A stretch of 64,000 nt of DNA, from positions 59,408,646 through 59,472,645 of the forward strand of contig OX246740.1 of assembly GCA_945910005.1 (NCBI GenBank), read 5' to 3'. Numbering within the stretch: position 1 is the stretch's first letter; every line of letters begins with the position of its first letter. The DNA is from Isoperla grammatica (taxonomy: Eukaryota; Arthropoda; Insecta; Plecoptera; Perlodidae). This document shows positions 1 to 10,757 of the stretch, piece by piece. Under the pieces are notes generated by a model. That model was not told the origin of the DNA. It was given only the letters and a program-made list of their open reading frames with translations, and did no database searches. The position numbers and the translations under genes are program-made.

Positions 1-3000
1 TGTCGACGGGCCGTTCGCAACTGTCCGTGGAGCTCGGCGCTGTGGCAACACTACCTTCGGATACTCGAGCGGTTGGCCAAGCCGCACGACGAGATTAAAG
101 GTATCGCGGCCCACACAACCTTATTCTTCTTCTTTTCACATGCCTGCATTTTTGGCTTCCTGGGCCATCATGCATTTTCTGGTTTTCTAGTAGACGGGCT
201 TCCTTTTCCTCATAGCTCCAGGTGGAAGGGCATCAACTTTATCTTTAAGACTGGGACATCTCATTAGTAGAGCCAAGTAAAATTCGCGTTACTAAATGAA
301 ACGAAACTGTAGTTATACCTCTAAAAATGATAATTGTGGACGAGACTCGTGGCAGCATTTAAACTATGCAAATTTTGAATCGCGAAATATCGCGATTTGG
401 AGCTTCAACCACGAAATCCACGAATCACGTATTCGCGAAATAAGACCGAAATAACGAAAATGGGTTACATATTGGCCTTAAATAATTGTTAGCGTAAGAA
501 AAAAACGTGCAGAAGAATTAAAAATATAAAGGAAATAGGATGCACTGTTTATACACACCAATGACTCGTCTTTATTTGAGTGATGTCCCTAAATTGATTA
601 TAAAACTTTTAATTTGTTGCTTGTTATGCACCTAATAAAAATAACATCGCCAAAACGCGAGATTCACATTTTGAAAAACGAAATTTGGGAAGAAATAAAA
701 CCATTTCTGTATGGGCCTACTCATTAGATGCTCGCTGTTCTGGTCTTCCGTCCCAAATAGACTGTTCAAGTACTTCCCTTCCCTCCCACAACTCACAAGT
801 ACTATGTGGGAGGGAAGAACAACACAAAATCAATGTTCGAGCAATCTGCAATGTGGCCCTGTAAGCCTAGAGGAATTGCCAGTCAATTACCAATTACTTA
901 CCTAGAGCTCTAAGAGTATTCCTAACAGGTGTAAGCATAATGTGCAATTCAATTGTGCATTGCTATTTACTAGTATGTCTATGTTATGAATTGAGAAAGT
1001 GTGTTGTATACACTATATTACAGGTCTTATGGGATTGCTGTTTAGAAACAATGCTTTGTTCTCCTGACAAGCGAGTCCTAGAGCTTTACAGAACGTGCGT
1101 TGCAATGTACGGTCTGTTTGTTCTCTCTGTAGGCGTCATGGAGGCTGCGCTCGCCGCGGGCTTTGCGACGGCCAACGAGTATCTCGAGCTGTGGCTCAGC
1201 TACCTGGACTACTTGCGGAGGAGGATCGACTTCTCACTGGCCGAACATGCCGAGATGATAGAAGAGCTGGTGGCCACCTTCAACAAGGCGTGCGAACACC
1301 TGGCCCAAGGTTTGTGCCGACATTGTATTGTGGTCAAATTAATTACCTAGGGAGACCTCGTGCATCGTTTCTCGAATGGTTTTGGTGCATGCAGGCATTG
1401 ATACATTTCTCCATTTCATTTGTACTGTCGCTTTGATTTTATTAACGTGCAGCATGACCTTTCTGTCCACTCACTACCATATATGGTTCTTGAAAATCCA
1501 CTCATATCTCTATCATTTGTGTATCTTTTCCATTCAGATTTTCTTATTGTTGCACCTTTCTTGTTCTTTATTCACTCTCTCAAGTGTGTTTTCAATTAAC
1601 CGTATATTCCATCTTCTTGAGCTACGTCTCCCTTTACTCTACTCATTCACCAGATCAATCGCCTTCTGTGCCATCCACGTCGCTCGTAGCTTCCACCATC
1701 ACAATCTTTGTAGTATAACACACACCAGTCTGTAATCGTGTTCGAATATCATTACGATAATCTTCGGGCGCACGGTCTTGTATTCGACGACGCCTCGACA
1801 TCTTCACCGCTTTGTACCGTAGTTCCTCTCTCTCTTGTTCAGCGTTCGGCCTGGCCGGCGACCCCAACTGCTCGGTCCTACAGTACTGGGCGCGATGCGA
1901 GGCCATCCACCGCAAGAACATGACGCAGGCGCGACTGCTGTGGAACGACATCCTCGGCCAGGGACACAAGAAGACGGCCGCGATGTGGCTCGAGTACGCC
2001 TCGCTAGAACGCATGTGCGGCTCTGATAGGAAACATCTCAGGCGGCTTTACGCGCGGGCGCTCAACGCCGTGGAGGACTGGCCAGAATCTGTGGGTGAGT
2101 CATGTGACCAGCAGCTTACCTTGCAGCGGACGAGTTACTACATGCAACTCAATACTTCACACGTTCCAAGATGGATTCTTGGTTATCAGCGAGATACACA
2201 CCAGTGTGAAAATAATAACAGCTCTCTACCCATGTTTCCTACTTGTGTCACACTCACCCTAGCCCAGTCTCAGGTAGACATTAATATATATTTTTATCTA
2301 GCTCAGAATGATCGGTAGTACTTACGATTTGCTGGTAGGCTGCTCCACATGGAACGAAAACGGCGATGATTCGAAGGAAGTATACTTCCTTTGAAGTCCC
2401 GCTTTCGTTCGTCGCACAGAAAAGATGCCTGTACTTGATGAAAAACCAAATCAAACTGAGCTTTTATATTTGTTTATTCCAAAACCCTAGTTACTTCACC
2501 AACAATATTCTTTCAGTTTTCATAACAATTACTACACTGCCTTCTACAATTACACCTTCTCTAAGCTTCCTGGGTAATCATGACCACAGGTGCCACAATT
2601 ACCCCCCTATTTCCCATATTCTTTCAATCCTTGATGAATATGGAAATACCCTTGACGATAATGCTTGAATTCCTACTAATCTCAATTCTTAGAGCCTATT
2701 GACAACCAACCAAGAACTTCAACAATCCCCAACAATACCGTTACGTAATTCCACCTCTAAATCAACAATACCAATCTGTCATCTCCAACAATACAACATT
2801 CCTTTAGCCAAAAAAATCCACCATGTGCAGAAAAAATCTTTTTTTTTTTTTTATAGCTATCCCACCACTCGTCAACATTATGACCCTACCATATGACATG
2901 ACAACAACAACATGACCTACTCGACAACATTCCTCATCACAACATCCCTATATAACCACATTGTTTTTTTTTTTAAATTTATGATGACAACCCTGATGAC

Positions 3001-6000
3001 AACCCTATGTACCCCCCATGATTCTACAGTACCCCCCATGATTCTACATTGTTTTAAATTTTAAAATTTATGATGACAACCAACCCTATGTACCCCCCAT
3101 GATTTTTTTTATTTTTAGCCCAATTTAAAATTCCTTGCCTAAAAATTAAAAAAAAACATACCTTAAAAGAGAAAAAAAACATTACTTCAACAAAACAACA
3201 AAAAACATTACTTCAATCACAAAAAAAAAACTCACATGTTGCCTATTGTCGATCAACCAACGAATTTTTCTTCCACAAGTTCCACCTCTAAACTTCCTCC
3301 AGTCTCTTCCTTTAACCCATTTTTTTTCATAACAAACCCATTCCTTCTTATTATTGTCCCAATTATCTTGCCCTACAGTCAAATTATTATTCTCCTCATC
3401 ACCCACGTCATCCTCATCTATTCTCACATCTTCATCAATCACTCTGTCCTCTTGCTGCCCTCCAACAACCACATCTCTCCTATCAGACACCACATCACCC
3501 TGCTCCCCAACCATCTTCACATCTTCCTTATCATTCACCCCACCTCCTTGCTCTTCACCTATCTTCACATCTTCCTTATCATCCACCCCACCTCCTTGCT
3601 CTTCACCTATCTTCACATCTTCCTTATCATCCACCCTGTCTACCAGCCTCTCAACCATCTCCACCTCTATCCTTCCACTCTCCACCTCTCCTACGCCCCT
3701 TAAATCATCCTCTCCGTCTCCTAGACCTCCTGCATCTCCTACCTCCACCTGCTTTCCCAAAAATATCATCCTCATTTCCACGTTCATGTCTTCACTCATC
3801 TTCTCCATATCCCTCTGTTTAACCATATCTCTCTTTAATTCTGCCGAACCCTTCTTTAATTCCTCCAAAACCCTGGCTTGTTCTTCCTGCCCTTTCTTCA
3901 AAGCCCTGGCTTGTTCATCCTGCCCTTTCTTCAAAGCCCTAGCTTGTTCATCCTGTCCTTTCTTCAAAGCCCTAGCTTGTTCATCCTGTCCCTTCTTTAT
4001 CTCTTTCATTAAGCTCTTAAACATACTCTTGATATCAATATCCCCAGTTGGACCCTCCAAGATCACCTCCTCAGATTCGATTCCTCCGATTAACTCCTCA
4101 GATTCACTTCCTTCAATATTCTCCAATTCCATCTCCATGTTTATACCCTAGACCCCTAGACTTTCTACTGCCTTACAACCCTACACAACAACCCTATTCT
4201 AATCATACACTCGCTCACACGATCCTATACTTCAAACCACCTTGAATATAACTTCACTGATTCACGAAAATTTGGTTATATTTTCCCTAAACAACTCTCA
4301 CCTATGGACAAGCTCCTACTCCTCTCGGTCGTGGTTAAATATCGAGCCCCACGTTGGGCGCCAAATTGTCACACTCACCCTAGCCCAGTCTCAGGTAGAC
4401 ATTAATATATATTTTTATCTAGCTCAGAATGATCGGTAGTACTTACGATTTGCTGGTAGGCTGCTCCACATGGAACGAAAACGGCGATGATTCGAAGGAA
4501 GTATACTTCCTTTGAAGTCCCGCTTTCGTTCGTCGCACAGAAAAGATGCCTGTACTTGATGAAAAACCAAATCTAACTGAGCTTTTATATTTGTTTATTC
4601 CAAAACCCTAGTTACTTCACCAACAATATTCTTTCAGTTTTCATAACAATTACTACACTGCCTTCTACAATTACACCTTCTCTAAGCTTCCTGGGTAATC
4701 ATGACCACAGGTGCCACAATTGTTTACCAGAACCTGCATTATAGACATCCCGGATGTATAATCATGCTGAGAATTCAACACAAACAAACCATTTTCTGTT
4801 CTTTTACCGTTTTTAAAGTGGATTCTACTTAGTCGCTACTTAGTCGCATTTTTTAAATTTCTTACTTTTCCCATCGTGTGCAGCTAAAGCCTGATTTCTG
4901 TTCTTCCATATTTGTTCATGAATTGTATTTTGAAGGCATTATATTAGTTAAGCAGCATTGTCCTAGTTGTAATGTGTTCCGGTCATGTCTACAGGAACGG
5001 CCTGGCTCAACCTGGAGCGCGACGAGGGAACGCTGACACAGTTTGAGTCGTGCGTGACCAAGTTCCAGGCGCGCATGAAGGTGGTGGGGGGCGAGCGCGA
5101 GAGGGCGGCGCTAGAGGCTGCCAAGGTCACGCAGCAGCAACACGCCAAGCGAGGCAAACAGCCTCCAGCCAAGAGGAAGCTGGACGCCCCGGACCGGGGC
5201 AAGTGGTCCGGGGCAGCGCCCCAGTCCCACACGGAGAAGCCCCAGGGGGACCAGGTGAGACGGTGGCTTCTGTCGTCACTCTGTTGCACTTAAACCAACA
5301 ACCATTGTGCCATGATGTTAATTGTAAAGACTGGTACAATACCCAAACAAGTTTTAATGTTATCTCTCCATAGATAGATTCTCAAGTTCCATGTGCTAGA
5401 TCAACAGCTGCGTAGGTAGCTGTAATTGTGATTGTGCAGCCCGCAACATAACAATACTAGTAGAAGATGTTGCAATATTTGACTGTATCGCAATTCAGGA
5501 CATGACGGAGCACAATTCCATCTCTGGTTGGATCTCTTATTTAATTCTATCGACGTGCCAAAACTGAGTGTGTGTTTCCTTTGCCTAGAAACCTGCATCC
5601 ACAATGCCCCCTCCCCCCGGCTACAAGCCCCCCAGAGAGAGGGGCCCACCGCCCCCCGGATACAAGCCCGAGAAGACAGAAGGGGAGTCTCCGCTCAAGA
5701 AGATCAAACTAGAGAAGGCGGAGGCCGGCGACGAGCCAACGGGGCCCGTTGTTCACAACCCAGCCAAGGACGATCGGACAGTCTTCCTCAGTAACCTAGA
5801 CTTCAGTGTCACCGAGGACGCAATCAGAGAACGGTTTACAGGTGAGGCTATCCAACCAGTATTTGCATTGCTGGAATAGTCCGAGTGCAGTAGTGAATAG
5901 GTCCAGTTACCACATGAATTAAGGATAACAGTAATAATAATAATGTATAACCCAAGATTCAAATTACCTTCTGTCCACATTTTTCCTTCTCTGCATTTTA

Positions 6001-7502
6001 AAGAGGAAAATGTAAAAAAAAAAAATGCCAAAATGAAGAAAGATTACTTGACAGAATGTATGTATTATGCTTATATGTGAACCTGTATATATTTTGTATG
6101 TGTAATATAGGCAATAACACCATTAGACTAAAAGAAAACCGCTACTATTATCCTGCAAAATATCATCTGTTAGCAAGTTCCTTGCATGGTTTGTAACCCT
6201 AACAGTGGCTGTCTACTAAAGGGAAAGTGTTTCTTGCAGCTGTGGGCACATTGACAGACCTCCGGCTGGTGAAGAACTTCATGGGCAAGTCCAAGGGTTA
6301 CGCCTACCTGGAGTTCAGTTCCCCTGCCGAGGCGGCGGTGGCTCTGACCAAAGACCGCGAGAACATTGACGGCCGGCCCATGTTCGTCTCCAAGTGCGAC
6401 CCCGACAAGCAGACGCGCCAGAAGATATTTCGATATAGTGGAAATCTTGAAAAGAACAAGCTTTTCATAAAAGGTGAGTCTTCCGTCTTCCCACATTCTC
6501 CTGCAGATATCTCTACCATCTCCATCGACTTGTCCTCATTTCATTCCAACCTTTCCTCATCCATTCTCTTAGTAAGATGTCCCACTAGCAGCTATTTCCC
6601 TCATTCCTTCGTCCATACTTATTCAGTAGCATTTTAACGTAAACAGTAACATCGTTGCAAGCCGAACACTTGAGCACAGATGTCTAGTTTGACACTAACA
6701 AGGCACGACATAATCCCAACCTTGGTCCTTAATCCTTATCCCTTCACCCAAGTTGTTTGTTTTATTATTCACTCTCCGAGTATTGTTTGTACGTGTGTGT
6801 GTCTGTAGATCTGCCGTTCTCTACGACCAAGGAGGACCTGGTAGAGATCTACAAGTGTTTCGGAGCGCTGAAGGAAGTGCGCCTGGTGACGTACCGCAAC
6901 GGCCACTCCAAGGGTCTAGCCTACGTGGAGTTTGAGGACGCTGCGTCGGCGGGCAGCGCGCTACTCAAGACAGACGGCATGGAGATCAAGGACAGGACCA
7001 TACAGGTGGCCATCAGCAAGCCGCCCGAACGCAGGGACCAGGCGGCCAGCCTCATTCCGTCCCTGGGCGGGGGCGGAGACAAGGAGATCGGGGCGTAAGT
7101 CCGCAGCACAGACTGCACAAATGTTTTCTAAAAGTTTGAAAAATCCTGGCTTAAAATTTTTGTAATTTAAAATGATTTGCTTTAAAACCCTGTGTGGTCC
7201 ATAGTTATGTCAGCAATTTTTACGACCAAGGCATGTTGTCTACTCTAACAAAGAAAATAATAAGTGGTTTGTGCTTTTTGTATTTAATACCAGTGCCTAT
7301 AAGTATTATTATTGCCTTGCCTTGCAGGAGGGGCCGCGTGAAGATGGCTTGCTCGTTGCTGCCGCGCTCCGTTCAGATGTCCAAGTCTGCGCCCGCAGCC
7401 CCGGGCCCCAGCTCGACCAACGGAGACTCCACCATCGAGGACGCAAAGAAGGCGATGAGCAACCAAGACTTCCGACAGATGTTGCTGGGCGGCAAGAAGT
7501 GA
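1..7502 (+). CDS. SART3: SART3 homologue (U4/U6 snRNP recycling factor), C-terminal part, 8 exons
   Basis: Exons read as 1-100, 1133-1309, 1843-2094, 4995-5254, 5589-5841, 6240-6473, 6809-7094 and 7328-7502 (stop TGA 7500-7502). All junctions are GT-AG and phases agree, giving 578 residues; human SART3 is about 960, so roughly the first third lies left of the window. Residues 1-250 are HAT repeats (W..Y/WLEY patterns such as LWLSYLDYLRRRIDF). A basic, proline-rich linker follows (two PPPPGYKP units, SPLKKIKLEK). RRM1 lies at about 327-402 (RNP2 VFLSNLDF, RNP1 KSKGYAYLEF) and RRM2 at about 421-495 (RNP2 LFIKDLPF, RNP1 HSKGLAYVEF). The C-terminal NQDFRQMLLGGKK is the Lsm-interaction motif. In known families this nuclear protein binds U6 snRNA and helps re-form U4/U6; the role here is inferred from homology. 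Intron 3 carries an antisense LTR element. Confidence 0.95.
2246..2597 (-). repeat. 3' LTR of the intronic retroelement
   Basis: A 352-bp copy almost identical to 4367-4718. The only difference I noticed is a single substitution (caaactgag here, ctaactgag in the other copy). The G-run next to it on the inner side marks this as the 3' LTR in minus-strand orientation. Confidence 0.85.
3182..4138 (-). CDS. Gag-like coiled-coil ORF of the LTR element (318 aa)
   Basis: This is an uninterrupted minus-strand ORF starting about 200 nt downstream of the primer-binding site, where gag would start. The N-terminal third is very acidic, then there are four tandem units of KGQDEQARAL/KGQEEQARVL with coiled-coil character. 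Three copies of a DDKEDVKIGEEQGGGV-type unit follow, then a basic, aromatic tail (KKWVKGRDWRKFRGG). I see no zinc knuckle and no enzyme motif. Position and composition suggest a degenerate or reduced Gag, but there is no recognisable homology. The complementary-strand ORF (Ser/Thr/Pro-rich) is its shadow. Confidence 0.6.
   Translation of the reverse strand: MEMELENIEGSESEELIGGIESEEVILEGPTGDIDIKSMFKSLMKEIKKGQDEQARALKKGQDEQARALKKGQDEQARALKKGQEEQARVLEELKKGSAELKRDMVKQRDMEKMSEDMNVEMRMIFLGKQVEVGDAGGLGDGEDDLRGVGEVESGRIEVEMVERLVDRVDDKEDVKIGEEQGGGVDDKEDVKIGEEQGGGVNDKEDVKMVGEQGDVVSDRRDVVVGGQQEDRVIDEDVRIDEDDVGDEENNNLTVGQDNWDNNKKEWVCYEKKWVKGRDWRKFRGGTCGRKIRWLIDNRQHVSFFFVIEVMFFVVLLK
4346..4363 (-). other. 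tRNA primer-binding site of the LTR element
   Basis: On the minus strand this reads TGGCGCCCAACGTGGGGC, three bases inside the 5' LTR. It begins with the TGG expected as complement of a tRNA CCA end. I did not assign the priming tRNA. Confidence 0.7.
4367..4718 (-). repeat. 5' LTR of the intronic retroelement
   Basis: A 352-bp copy, near-identical to 2246-2597, with the primer-binding site immediately inside it. The minus-strand ends are TGTGGCACC and GTGTGACA. Confidence 0.85.
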
Positions 7503-8983
7503 TCGCGTTGCCAGGGAGTTCTTTCTTACCTCGTTACAAAGTGATTCGATGTGGGGACCTGGGCCAACCGCCGACGTAACCTAGCGTTCGCTCGGGACAA
7601 GAGATCCACTTAGTGGTCGTTTGCACCCTGCTATTATATCAGAGTAATCAAATTACTTGACAACGATGTGAACGAAATATCCACATCGGAATTGATTGTG
7701 GTCGAAGTAATTGATTTACTTGGCAAGTGCTGCAAACGAGAGATGATCCACTTTGACGTCGATTCAGTTGGCCATTTATTACATTGAATACGTCTTTCCA
7801 AATATCCTTCTGGGTCTTGAATTAATCTGAAATTGGTGATCCGTGTTTAACCTAGGACAACGTTCTGACCTCTTGTTCGCTTTACACTGAGGTCTCGGTG
7901 TGTCCAACTATACAGTAGCCATTGTGTAGTGATGGACTTGCCAAGGGAACAGTGTACAGTACGCGCCATAAGTAATCTCCATAATGTAGGCTTACATTTG
8001 GATATGTTTACAGGTGATGGAAAGTGGATATTTCATTTTCTACAGAAGAAGCTTCTGTAAAATGACTCTCTGGTATAATACCCTATTTAAGGGCAAGATC
8101 CTATCTGAAACCTTATTATTATTAACAAGTCTCGTCAACAGTTATTTAGATAGTGTTGTATAGATTATTATATATATGTTGGAAAAATTTAAAATTGTTA
8201 TAAACAATGCATTTACAAATGATGCATTATCAGTATCATTGATATGGTACTGTGGTATGGTACTGAATTAGTGGTAGATATTATGTTTAGTAGGATTACT
8301 AAGCACTCCAGTGACTATCTACAGCAGGGCTGAACACAGCTAAACAAAGCTCTGAACACAGTTGATAGTAATTGCATTAATCGTTCCAGATTATGAAAAC
8401 AAAGTTATGAATGTGTTTGTTCATAAGACTGTGCCATGCCACATAGGTAAGTAATTACATAAGGAAACGAGCAGAAGCCACCTTGGGTGACCAGCAGAGT
8501 CTTAACGCAGCTTCCGTAGTACGAAGTGAAGCTCCCGTCTTACTCCAGCCATTGAGCTGCACCCAGCAGTTGTTCCTGCTTGTGGATGTTGAAACCTGTG
8601 ACTCTAGAAGGCTGTCACTGTAAGGATTCTCTCATTCCAGATCTCTTCTAGTGCCGTCATCTCTACTTCAAACATGAACTGTTCTCTTGTTCTCTGATTG
8701 GTCGGCAAGCAAATTGCTTTGTCTTTGGTGGCATTCTAATCGGTTGTGTTCAGGGCTTAGCACAACGTTAATCCCAACATCAATCACTCATTCGTAGGTG
8801 CCGAGTGATTGGTGAATCAGTTTGTTTTAGTGCATTCGTGGAATTATTTTAAGTTGGTATGATCGTTTGAAACGAATGAATTTGAATCTAGAGATTATAG
8901 CGTGGATCCTACCATGTTGGAGCCTTAACGCTGTTTTGTACGTGCGTGAATTAAGTTATTTAAATGGAATTGTATTCAATAAA
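7503..8983 (+). other. Probable SART3 3' UTR
   Basis: AT-rich sequence without exon-like ORFs follows the SART3 stop. The first clear AATAAA on the plus strand is at 8978-8983. The UTR extent is inferred from that signal only. Confidence 0.45.
8978..8983 (+). promoter_or_regulatory. Candidate polyadenylation signal for SART3
   Basis: AATAAA about 1.5 kb after the SART3 stop codon. No transcript evidence is available. Confidence 0.4.
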
Positions 8984-10453
8984 CGTGTACTTAGTATTAG
9001 TATTTCAATAATATTATGTACTTTGAACAATACTATACATTTTTTAATTTTAGTGTTTATATTAAAAACTGTTGTGTCAACTAACTGACTCTTTTACTGT
9101 AAGTTGCATGTTGTAGGTCAAGCTTAATCACAGAAACTGAAGGTTCAGTTCAAAACGGGCATACAGTCAATCAATGCGATGCGATGCGTAGGCCTACCTA
9201 CAATATGATTGAGATTGAAAGGACACATTTACAGTTTAAATGCAACACATTCAATGAGGTAAGTTACTTTGTTGAGGTTTGTCTTGAGCAAACAGATCCT
9301 AGATGTACTGTCGCGTACGCACATCAAAATGATGCAACCACCGGAACTCTAGAGTAAAATTAGTACTGAAAACAAAAGTGAAACAAATTGTGAGACCAAA
9401 TGAAAATAGTGAGAAGAAAGGAAGTACGTAGTGGAAGATATTGTTGGAGAAGCCGGCAACGTGTTTTCAATGAGAGATGCCTCAAGGTTGTCTGTGTATC
9501 TCAGGTAAGCTTTTGGAATCAATCCCTTTCTCAGATTAACTACAATTATGCATTTTTATTTTAATTCTGTGAGTTTTTGTTTTGAGTTAAGGTCAGTAGT
9601 TTTATCAATTTTTTAGTGAAGACCCATTTTTATATGTGTTTATCATTCATAACGCATTATTATGAACTTGATATTAGATAGATCCAGCATGATGGCATAA
9701 TAGCCAAATGTGGGCATTTGAGAAGAAGAAGAAGATATTATTTGTCTCACTCGGCGATGTTGAAGGACGTGAAAGGAGAATTAAATGTGCTATAGAACAT
9801 GTGAAGTGTATTCCGTCTAATGGAAGAACTTACGTGGGATGGATCTGCTGACCAAACTAGTCAATACAGCCAAGTGATCCTCTAGGCTGGTCCAGTCTTG
9901 TCTTAGTCTAGATGGGCAGGGCTCAGTATCGCATCCAAACAACTACTCGATAGGAATGTAGGGTACAAGAAAAAGTTGTTTTTTTTGTAAAAAGGTTTAT
10001 TGAGTCATTCCTATAATAAATAAAAAAAAAAATCTAAGTTAAAGTTTGGTTTACCTTTCCTGTACCTTGCTTTGAATCTAAACTTGTATAAATTCTGTCA
10101 ATACTCTATTCTAATCATGATGAGCACTACAGTAGCTACTGATATTTTTATTCTAAGAAAGACTGAGTTAGTTCTTCTCGTTTCATCACATAACTTCGTA
10201 AGACATAAACACTGTCTAGTTTCCCTCTACTTCAGTCTTATACTTAACTTCCCTGATTTGACACTTTCACACTTTTCATTCACTTATCCTTCCGTCTTGA
10301 ATACTTAAGTTCTGTATTTCACACTATATCACTTTTCACCTTCAGTCTTTACTGTACAGAGTACTTTACTTCTAGATTTGACTCTGTCTCTCTTCTCACA
10401 AGCTTATCCTTAAGTCGTATACCTTACACGGTCCGTATTATTTGACACTCGCA
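8984..10453. other. Intergenic stretch between convergent genes
   Basis: No gene, repeat array or element ends recognised. Homopolymer T and A runs lie near 9978-10035. The part from about 9996 to 10453 is probably 3' UTR of the minus-strand LPMO gene. Confidence 0.5.
9996..10001 (-). promoter_or_regulatory. Candidate polyadenylation signal for the LPMO gene
   Basis: TTTATT on the plus strand is AATAAA on the minus strand, about 610 bp past the LPMO stop codon. Confidence 0.35.
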
Positions 10454-10757
10454 ATGTCTCCTCAGCAGGGCTGCTTCTTTGTCCGCGGGGGTGGTACTGG
10501 GGGCCGCTGCTGTTGCTTGTGAAACCTCTCCATGCTCATCCACTTCTTGACTCGCTCCCCCGCGTGATAGTAGTACAGATATACCAGCGTGAGTATGGTG
10601 GCCACATGTCTCCTCAGCAGGGCTGCTTCTTTGTCCGCGGGGGTGGTACTGGGGGCCGCTGCTGTTGCTTGTGAAACCTCTCCATGCTCATCCACTTCTT
10701 GACGCGCTCCCCCGCGTGATAGTAGTACAGATATACCAGCGTGAGTATGGTGGCCAC
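10454..10757 (-). repeat. 152-bp tandem duplication of the LPMO C-terminal coding end
   Basis: The 152-bp unit starting at 10606 (last LPMO codons plus stop) is repeated directly at 10454-10605. I see one substitution (ttgactcgc versus ttgacgcgc). The unit length is not a multiple of 3, and the true stop at 10614-10616 precedes the second copy in the reading direction, so the extra copy lies in the 3' UTR. Confidence 0.85.

Larger units (their letters stand above)
2246..4718 (-). mobile_element. Short non-autonomous LTR retroelement in SART3 intron 3
   Basis: Two 352-bp direct repeats (2246-2597 and 4367-4718) flank 1769 bp. Read on the minus strand, the repeats start TGTGGCACC and end GTGTGACA. 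Three bases inside the 5' LTR is a primer-binding-site-like 18-mer, TGGCGCCCAACGTGGGGC (4363 to 4346). A G-run (complement of 2602-2607) sits just before the 3' LTR as a polypurine tract. The termini leave a possible 4-bp target duplication, TTGT, if the LTR edge is moved by one base. The interior holds one ORF and no reverse transcriptase, protease or integrase, so mobilisation would need a helper. The TGGCGCC primer site suggests the Gypsy/BEL type, but the superfamily is not determined. It lies antisense to SART3. Confidence 0.85.

Noticed and set aside
940..1132. In-frame extension upstream of SART3 exon 2
   Set aside because: The open frame continues leftwards by chance; the SART3 family alignment joins exon 1 directly to 1133 after a good tag acceptor.
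3354..4151. 265-codon Ser/Thr/Pro-rich plus-strand ORF
   Set aside because: Complement of the LTR element's ORF, which is in the orientation set by the primer site and LTRs.
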